Assembly (NCBI GenBank): GCA_958510825.1
Contig: OY294051.1
Coordinates: forward strand, 2,604,001 to 2,668,000
DNA length: 64,000 nucleotides
DNA from: Brachypterus glaber
Taxonomy: Eukaryota; Arthropoda; Insecta; Coleoptera; Kateretidae
Reading direction: 5' to 3'
Position numbers and translations under genes: made by a program. Below are positions 43,110 to 53,933 of this stretch, in pieces; position 1 is the stretch's first letter; each line of letters begins with the position of its first letter. Below the pieces are notes generated by a model, which saw only the letters and a program-made list of their open reading frames with translations, had not been told where the DNA came from and searched no databases.

Positions 43110-46100
43110 TTATTGTGGATATAATTGTAATTAATTATATAATAATATTATTATTATTGTATATTTTTACTTAATTTTGAATTAGAGAAGGGGTTGCTTT
43201 TTTTTATTTGGCTCTTTCACGTTAGAATCTTGATCATGTCAAAATTTTGTGCGTTTGTTTTTTTATATTTGTACCTGGAATGTGTGTTTGAGACAGGGTT
43301 AAACAAATAATTTTGAGGGCTATGTAAAAGGGAACAGCCCCTCTCAACCATATCGAAAACGTTGTCAAAATACACGGTGTATTTGAAATAGGGTCGGAAA
43401 TTTTAACTGATGATTCTACATCATAAAATATGACAAAAAGTTCCTATAAACATATGTCTAAAAATGCGTCATAAGGGAGCTACGCCCCTTTGAAAGTGGC
43501 TAAAAAAATCGGTTTTTATTTAATAACTCGGGAACCCTTTGAGATATATCAACGAGGTTTTGCACGTCAACTAATCCTACCAAGGCCCGTTTTTATGTGT
43601 TATTTTCATGTACTTATTTCAACCAGGGGTGTGCGAAACGGGGAGGGCTTATCAGTTTTTTGTCCCAAACTTTTTTCTGTGTAACTTTTTTGCAATTTTA
43701 TTTTTGAAATATGATTCCTCAGGTCAAAATACATAAAAAAGGTACTCTTGTTGTAATACTGTAAGATTAACCGTTTTCGAGAAAAATTCATTTGAAGGTG
43801 AAATTCTACGGTTCGAGGACGAAAAATTAAATACTAAAATGTTGAAAACCAAAATTTTAATGATGCAATGTTATTCTACATCAAAAACTAAGAAAAAAAA
43901 CCTCATATACAGGTACTTCCAAAAATCAATCCTAACGGAGCTATGGTCTCCTAAATATGCACCATTTTTAAAGCGCTATGGTAGCTTTAAAATCGTTTTT
44001 TCGACCTACATGTATGGAAACTTTTTTTCTTAGTTCTTGATGTAGAATAACATTGCATCATCAAAATTTTGGTTTTCAACATTTTAGTACTTAATTTTTC
44101 GTTCTCGAACCGTGGAATTTCACCTTCAAATTAATTTTTCTCGAAAACGGTTAATCCTACAGTATTACAACAAGAGTACCTTTTTTATGTATTTTGACCT
44201 GAGGAATCATATTTCAAAAATAAAATTGCAAAAAAGTTACACAGAAAAAAGTTTGGGACAAAAAACTGATAAGCCCCCCCCGTTTCGCACACCCCTGGTT
44301 GAAATAAGTACATGAAAATAACACATAAAAACGGGCCTTGGTAGGATTAGTTGACGTGCAAAACCTCGTTGATATATCTCAAAGGGTTCCTGAGTTATTA
44401 AATAAAAACCGATTTTTATAGCCACTTTCAGAGGGGCGTAGCTCCCTTATGACGCATTTTTAGACATATATTTATAGGAACTTTTTGTCATATTTTATGA
44501 TGTAGAATCATCAGTTAAAATTTCCGACCCTATGAGCTTTTTAGTAATTATTTGTTTTTCTGGAAAAAAACTCAATTAAAAAAAAAGTTGTAAATTATTC
44601 AATTAAAAAGTTGGAAAAATATAGACCTTATCAAGGGGGATTAAATTCCATCCGCTATGACTCTGAATAAAATAAAAGTTGCAAAAAAAGTTAAAACTAA
44701 AAAGCGATTCAAATGGTAATGATGATAATTAAGTGAACTACACACAGCCCCACAAAATAAAAAAAATATCTGGAGTTCTAATGAAGACTATGGTATACGC
44801 ATTTTTTGACGCTGAAACCGAATCTGATTTTTAAAAAAATCGTGGACCTTTAAAATCTTAAAATATAGCACACAATGTGTTTTTTGTAAGCATTCGAGCC
44901 CCTCCACCCCCCAAAATATAGAAGGTCCAATACACACAACTTTTCAGAAAAGAATATTTTGATATAAAGAAATATTCTTACCAATTTTGAAAAAAAAAAT
45001 AATTTATTAAACAGTTTATTTGTGTCAACTAAATATTTGCTTGGATATGGCCAACTGAATTATTTGGTTGTGACAAATAAATTTTGTATCTGTCAAATAA
45101 ACTATTTTTTTCCCATTAATAAATCATTTTGAAATTTAAATATTTGTTCATATGAACTAAATATTTATTTGACTCAAATAAAATTTGTTACTCACAAACA
45201 AATAATTTAATTGGCCATATCCAAATAAATCCTTTTTATCAGTGTCCTCTACTCAAAAATTCAAGATGGCGGACACCACTTACTTAAACCACCCGGTGAA
45301 AAACTTGTTCTGTCACTTTCCACTACTACCCTTTAAAATATTAGCCTGTGCACATTAGGCCTACCCAGAAACTTGCATAAGAACATAAAACATAAGAATG
45401 CGGTGCCGTGATTGGCTTACAAGATACATGGCGGCACATCAAGCCAATCACGGCATCGCATTGTTATGTTTTATGTTCTTATGCAAGCCTGTGAATAGGC
45501 ACTTTATTGAAATTTAAGGACTATTCAAAAGCTTTCATAAGAACATAAAACATAAGGATGCGGTGCCGTGATTGGCTTACAAGATACATGACGGCGCATC
45601 AAGCCAATCACCGCATCGCATTGTTATGTTTTATGTTCTTATGCAAGCCTGTGAATAGGCACTTTATTGAAATTCAAGGCCTATTCAGAAGCTTTCATAA
45701 GAACATAAAACATAAGAATGCGGTGCCGTGATTGGCTTACAAGATACATGACGGCGCATCAAGCCAATCACCGCATCGCATTGTTATGTTTTATGTTCTT
45801 ATGCAAGCCTGTGAATAGGCACTTTATTGAAATTTAAGGCCTATTCAGAAGCTTTCATAAGAACATAAAACATAAGAATGCGGTGCCGTGATTGGCTTAC
45901 AAGATACATGACGGCGCATCAAGCCAATCACCGCATCGCATTGTTATGTTTTATGTTCTTATGCAAGCCTGTGAATAGGCACTTTATTGAAATTTAAGGC
46001 CTATTCAGAAGCTTTCATAAGAACATAAAACATAAGAATGCGGTGCCGTGATTGGCTTACAAGATACATGACGGCGCATCAAGCCAATCACCGCATCGCA

Positions 46101-47449
46101 TTGTTATGTTTTATGTTCTTATGCAAGCCTGTGAATAGGCACTTTATTGAAATTTAAGGCCTATTCAGAAGCTTTCATAAGAACATAAAACATAAGAATG
46201 CGGTGCCGTGATTGGCTTACAAGATACATGACGGCGCATCAAGCCAATCACCGCATCGCATTGTTATGTTTTATGTTCTTATGCAAGCCTGTGAATAGGC
46301 ACTTTATTGAAATTTAAGGCCTATTCAGAAGCTTTCATAAGAACATAAAACATAAGAATGCTGTGCCGTGATTGGCTTACAAGATACATGACGGCGCATC
46401 AAGCCAATCACCGCATCGCATTCTTATGTTTTATGTTCTTATACGAGCCTGTGGATATGCCTTTACATTTATTATGTGACTGGAATATATCTTTACGACT
46501 TGCTAACTATTACGTTGCTTTGAACTAATAAGATAACCTATAATATAATAATATTATTATTATTAATATTATTTTAATTTTATTTAAAATACAACGTTTT
46601 TTTTTAAGATATGCAGAACTAAAGTTCATTGTCCACAAATAAAAAACATTATGAATATATTAAAATTTGGAACGCACATTTTATCAAATTACATTACCTT
46701 ACAGTGCAGACTGCAATGGAGCTCTCTACAACTAGAATTATGAAACAAAAGACGTCTACCCTATCTCTATATCATTTGTGCTATACTTTCCAGCCAACCA
46801 AATTAAAACTGTATTTGTTTTTCATACAACAAATACAGTATTTATTTGGTTGGCCGGAAAGTGTAGCACTGAGCGGCACGAACGAACATAGCTAATGTGA
46901 ATCTGTAGAATAAGATAATTCTACTAAAATTTAGATGGCGCCAGTAATTTCTTTAATAAAAATAATATAGTTACACTTTTCGCCCGGCCAAGTAAATATT
47001 GTATTTATTCAACAAAGAACAAATACAGAATTTGTTTGGTTGGGTGGAAGTGGGAGTGTATGTATGTCTTCTATCCTTTTTAATCTAACGGGAGAAATCG
47101 CCATTTGCAGTGGCGTAACTACAAATTGACGGACCGTGTGCAACAGAAAATCCGCCAACAATTCCGCACAGTTAGGTGATCAAGAAATCCGAAAACAACT
47201 GAATTTTGACAGTTCTGTGCGCAAATGAATACTTTTCTGTGCAGAAACGTCTCATTTCGTAACAGTTTTCAAATAACTCATACTTTATTAAATATTTTGC
47301 CTTTTTTAGCATGTTTTTATATGTATTCATATTCGAGAAAGAGAGAGAAAGCGAGAGAGAAAGATGAGAGAGAAAGACGAGAGAGAAAGATGAGAGAGAG
47401 AGAGAGAATTCAAAGCATTATATATCGTCACGGTTTGTTTTGTTTGTTT

Positions 47450-47491
<42 letters not shown>

Positions 47492-47605
47492 TTTAAAGCA
47501 TTATATATCGTCACGGTTTGTTTTGTTTGTTTTTTAGGAGAGAGAGAGAGAGAATTCAAAGCATTATATATCGTCACGGTTTGTTTTGTTTGTTTTAGGA
47601 GAGAG

Positions 47606-47671
<66 letters not shown>

Positions 47672-50163
47672 AAGCATTGTATATCCTCACGGTTTGTTTT
47701 GTTTGTTTTAGGATAAACTATGATTGGCCCACTGGAACAGAGTCACGTGGCAGTTTTTATCAAAATCCAGATTTTCTTTTTCCTGGAACAGACGAAGACA
47801 GAGAAAAGCTAGAAAATCAGGATAGAAATAATCAAAATAATAATCAAAATGGGGCTAGAGGAATTGACTATCAATATGGTTTGTTTTTTTAATTTTCAAT
47901 TTCCAAAAAAATCATGAAAAATACACAGCTTTAAATTTTAGTCAAAAGCTAATGAAATTTAACTAGTGTAGTCAGAATTATATGACCAGTAGTCGGCGTA
48001 AACTCAGTTATGACTCATCAACGTTGAAAATAAACACAGAAACATAGGCTTACGGAATAATTTTGCCGAATTATGAGGGAAATTTTTATAAATCGAAACA
48101 TTTGACGACTAATTTGTTACCCACAACAATATATCGGTGTTTTTCAAAGAAAAAAATGACATTCGATTTTGATCTTTTAAGAATACGAAAGTTTTTAATT
48201 TTCATTTATCGATAACTTTTTTCCCACCTTACTAGTTTGAATGGAATCATTAAAAAAAAATCAAGATAAAAAGAAATAAAAATGTAAATATTTAAAACCT
48301 CGCCTCAACGCTAGAGTCGACTCGGTGCCTATGCGAGTACTGAAAATTCGCCGACTACTGTATATGACACATTCGAAGCGGCAAGTGGATGAAGGTGTTA
48401 TGTAACATTTTTAAACCTTTGAAATTTTCAATGAATTTAGAAGGTAAGACACCTTTCTACGATAATATGATAAAAATTTCATAATTTAAAAAAAAAATAC
48501 ATAACACATTCATCCACTTGTCACTTTATTTTATTTCATTAGTTAAACTATTAGTTATTTCAGTGTTAATGATTGGGTTAACTAACCTTAAAAAAATAAG
48601 TTTTTTTAACCCTTACATGGTTAAATCTTTACCATTTATTTTCTCTATGCGAATAAATATTTTTAATTATTTTTAGCACTTTATTGAATTATATTAAAAA
48701 TTATTTAATTAAATTCAATAATACTAACTATACGTTGCCAATGCAATTTATTCAAAATATAAAACATTCGTTTTGGGTTAATTTTGGCAAATTTTAATCG
48801 TCACTTTTCAGTACTTAACAGTTTCGGTCTATATTAGACCTTTATCAAAAGCTAAAAATTACAATGGGATAAGATATAACGCATAATTATAAAAATATTA
48901 AAAGTTTTTTAAAATGAACCTAAAAAACTTACCATCTAAATTATGAGCATTATTTTCGGAATTTGTAAAAATAATGCTCATAATTTAGATGGTAAGTTTT
49001 TTAGGTTAGGTTCATTTTAAAAAACTTTTAATATTTTTATAATTATGCGTTATATCTTATCCCATTGTAATTTTTAGCTTTTGATAAAGGTCTAATATAG
49101 ACCGAAACTGTTAAGTACTGAAAAGTGACGATTAAAATTTGCCAAAATTAACCCAAAACGAATGTTTTATTTTTTGAATTTATTTAAATTCTCAATAATA
49201 AAAACAATGATAATCACAATTGCCTGTTATTCATTAAATTTCTCCCACATTTTTTTAATATAATCATTTGCTAATTAGACCATTGTTTTTCACTTGTTTT
49301 TGGCATAATGAAGGTTGTTGTTGTAGGAAATAGTACTATTTCAATAACAATAAAAGTAATGATATTAATAATTTCATAATAATTATATTTTACCTATAAT
49401 AATAAGCTAATAACTAGATGAAACGTTGCAAGCACCATGTCAAAACATCGGCACTATTGGGAAAACTAATAACAGGGTAGCATAACATAATTACAATTTT
49501 ACTACTACTCCTCACTGCACAAACTAACTTGTATAATATTTATATTAAACTTTAGCTTTTCTTGTACACTTAATATATAATTAAAATTAATAATAAAAAT
49601 ATGTTTTTACTTGGATGCAAGTTGAACTTATTAATTACAATTTTTGATTGATTTTAAAATCAAATGAATGAAAGCTAGCTAGCTAGCATTTAGTTTGCAA
49701 ATTTCAAACTAGGTGTTTTGTTTGATTTTAAATTCTGTATCTTTAAAACATTATATTCTAGCAAAAAACTGTATATAACATTTTTTATAGGGCTTAAAAA
49801 GAGCTTTTATTTAAAATATAATTTTTTGAAATCGGGTTATAAATATGTGAGATATGCTAAAAAAACCTTTTACTGCTTTAAACGCCAAAATCTCGAAAAC
49901 AATGCGTTTTAGGAAAACGTTGTTTATAATATTTTTTGACCAATTTAAAATTATCTTTTATATAAGTGCTAAATTAACCAAATACAATAATAATTGCCTT
50001 AATTATAAACAAAAAACGCTAAAAATAGGAGTTTTACCCTATTTTTACCCCCAATCGTTTACCCCCAAAATCTAATCAGCTCTTCGGAATACGATAAGAA
50101 ACAATATGCAAAAAACCGCAAGTCGATATCTCATGTAGAAATGGAGTTAGAGAGTTTACACCC

Positions 50164-50204
<41 letters not shown>

Positions 50205-52401
50205 CAGACAGACGGACGTAAATTTTTTTTTACTGATTTCGACTCAGAATGGTCTAAAACGTCGAGAAATGTGATAAAAACGTGGTCAAAGATTTTGACT
50301 TTTCGGCGAAGATTTCAATACATCGGTACTCTTAGTACCACTATGTGCCGATGTAATAAATATAGAGGAAATAAATTAAAAGAATAACAGGTACTTAATT
50401 CAGCACTGCTGCTGCTACTATGAAAAAGCCAAAAAATAATACTTATTGCTCATAAAAAAAATGTCTCATTTTTTTTAACTTTTATTAAGGACCCTATATT
50501 CAAAATTTAAAGTTTTCAGCTCAAAGCGTTTTTTTCGTCTAAATTCTGTTTGGACTTTTAATAACAATAATAACAATTTTTTTTTAGTAAACAATATTCC
50601 TATGGGTGCCAACGTATGGAAAGACAAACTATTCATAACGGTACCAAGAAGGCGTTTAGGAGTACCATCAACCCTAAATTACGTACCTCTGAACAGTAAA
50701 AACAAACATAACGTACCATTAAAACCATACCCAGACTGGGAAACAAATGTGTATCCAAACATAAGTCGGGAACATTTTTTGTCAGTGTATAGGACAGATG
50801 TGGATGCCTGCGATAGACTTTGGTTCGTGGATACTGGAGTTATTGAAATTCCTGGTAAGTACTTTTTGCAATAAAAACAAAACACTTTTCAACTTGCCTG
50901 TGGCAAATTTGTGACCAAGGGGCGTGATATGATAATAACATTTTCTTATAAATTAAATACCCTCTGTCATGCCCCCCCTATAGAGCTAAACTACACCCTC
51001 TAGGTTTCACCCAGACTCAGATAGCTAAAATTTGGTACACTTGCTTATCTCCTGCGACAGTACAATTTTATCAAAGAACTTTTACCTGAAGAATGAACAT
51101 GATGAAATCTAGCGTATGCTTTATTTGAATCGTGAACCAACTACGGTGAGGGGCTGGTGGGGAGTGACTATTGTTTACAGTTAGTACGCGTAAAGAGAGA
51201 GAAAGAATGTGTAAATTCACAGTCTAATGTCGTAAAGTTTGTCAAGTAAATACAGTGTTGCCGGTTGCAACACCTGCTTTAGATATTTTATTGTAAATTT
51301 TAAGAAATATTAGTTTTATTTGAGTTTTATATGAACTAGTAGTATAATTTTAATAAATTTAATTATATTACATTATCAAACATAATTATAGTGTCGTAGT
51401 ATGTTAGTTTTTTAAAATTTTAATGTAGGTATAAAGATTTATCATAATGATAAAGTGAAAATTACGCAACATAGCTCTGGTCACCAGAAGGTCAAAACTA
51501 GCGATACTTATGTTTACACCAGAAGCAGTATCGCGTACGTTTATGTAAACAAACAAACAAAAAGATGACACCTTCATAAACATTAGTTTGAAATAACTTC
51601 TTGAGGTAAAAGTTCTTTGAATTTTATAGAAAAAATTAGTTTTAGTTTTGTCAATTTTGATTTTAAATATCTTAGAAACTAATGAAAATAAAAACAAAGA
51701 TATTCTATAAAATTGCTTAAAAAATAAAATATTTCTATATCCGTAATAAAAATTAAACATACAATGAAAAAAATACAAAAACAAATGAAAATCATGTTTT
51801 CTTAAAAGGCGCCCGAGGATATTTTTCGTTTCACTTTTAAAATAATCAGGGGAGTCCCCAAATAATTTTCTAAAAAAAAACTAAGAGTGATTCCTGACTA
51901 AAAGTTGGTCCAAGCTCGCCGTGGGGTATAAATGGCCCAGACCCCATTTTACCAATATCAACTGGTTGTTTGATTTGACCATTATTTGAAACTTAATTAA
52001 TTAATATTAATTATTACTAAATTTAGTTTTATAAAAAATTTTGTGTATTTTTGTGTTTCAATGCTAATAAAATTAGTTTTTAATTTAAATAATTTATTGT
52101 AAATAACAACTATGACCTAAATACTAGTGAATAGTAATAATTAAAAAAAAATCAACTATAAATAATAACTTAAATTTTATGCGTATATCTTAATTACGCA
52201 TATTTTTTGCAATTATGCAGGTATTTCGCGCATATTTTATGTTTTCCTTTTCAATGGATAATAATCAATAATAATAATATTTATAATTATAATTATTCTT
52301 AAAATTGAAGGCCACGCTATAGAATAACGGTTGTTCCAGAGTGGTGGTTTTCCCAATAATTATAATTACACAATTTTTTTTTTTGCATTTTTTGTTTCTT
52401 G

Positions 52402-52438
<37 letters not shown>

Positions 52439-53890
52439 TATACAGCCTGTTCCAGAACTCGCTTACCGAAATTTAAGAGGTGATTCTACATTCAAAAATA
52501 TGAAAAAAAGTTTCTATAAAGGTTGGTCCGGAAATGAGCCCTAAGGGAGCTACGGCCCTTCGAAGATGACGTATTGAATGGGGAACAAAAAAAAGCACCA
52601 ATAAAATTTTAATGCTGCAGGGTGATTCTTCATTTAAAACTGAGCAAAAAAGTATTATACACCAAAACACCTAAATTTAATATTAAAGGAGTAATAGCCT
52701 TTTAAAAAGTAACGTTTTTGGTGGCACAAAATGTTACTTCCTCTTAATTGCATTTTTTTTTGATAACGGTTGCTCCTACAGTGTTACACTATATGATATT
52801 TTATATGTATTTTTACTCTAGAAATCTATATTTTTTACAACAAATCCAAAAAACATACACATAGAAAAGTTTGGGGCAAAAATGTTTTAAGCCTCATATA
52901 TTTTGTCCGTCTGGGCACGCCTCTGGATAAATTAAAAAAATAAATTAACATAAACTTATTGCCCTTATTAATACTAGTATACATGCAAAAGCTCGCCGCT
53001 CTAGCTTAAACGGTACCCGAGTTATTAATTAAAAACCTTATTTTTATTACAATTTTAAAGGGCCCTAGATCCGTTAGGGCTCATTTCCGGACCAACCTTT
53101 ATAGGAACTTTCTTTATATTTTTGGATCTAGAATCACCTCTTAAATTTTGGCATGCCAGTTATGGATCACCCTGTATATACAGTGCGGTCCAAAAGTCAC
53201 CCCCCCCCCCTCTTAACTTTTGAACGAGTTGAGATATCGATTTCAAATTTAGATCTCTTAAATAAGACAACTTAAACTATCTTTAAGCATATATTTGATA
53301 CTTTTATCTCTTAAAATGTGGGCAGGGGACCTGGGGGGAATTTTTTTTAAATGGAAAAGGGGGTCGTGTGATACATCATTTTAAAGCCTTTAAAATTCTC
53401 TATATAACCATACATTTTTAATTTTTTTAAACATGTTTTTTAAGGTTTTGATTTTTCAGTTTTTTGTGCTAAAAAAAATAAATTTTGAAGTTTTTTTTTT
53501 GTTAATTTTTATTTATGTCAACTAAAATTAGTTTAAAAGTATAATTTACTTTTTTTCATTATGAAATTAGGCATTTTTAAAAAATTGTTTGGATTTTTTA
53601 AAGAAATTTTGACAAAAATACCCATTTTCAACCCTATTTTAAACTCAAAAAAAAAATAAAAAATATACAGTTAAATGGAGAATTTTATAAGCTTTAAAAT
53701 GATGTATCACACGACCCACCTTTCCATTTAAAAAAATGTCGCCCCTTGCCCCCCTGCCCACATTTTAATAGCTAAAAGTATCAAATATATGCTTAAAGAT
53801 AGTTTAAATTGTCTTATTTAAGAGTTCCAAATTTGAAGTCGATATCTAAACTCATTCAAAAGTTAAGAGGGGGGGTGACTTTTGGACCGC

Positions 53891-53933
<43 letters not shown>

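Noticed and set aside
43490..44425. Four short frames in intron 1 as genes
   Set aside because: They form two mirrored pairs from the arms of foldback H.
45361..46464. CRISPR-like array
   Set aside because: The period is regular, but the repeated part is a 130-bp palindrome, the linker is also conserved, and the host is a eukaryote. It is a hairpin satellite.
51404..51784. 126-residue minus-strand frame in intron 3
   Set aside because: It is Phe/Lys-rich from AT bias, with no recognisable motif and no continuation across neighbouring DNA.
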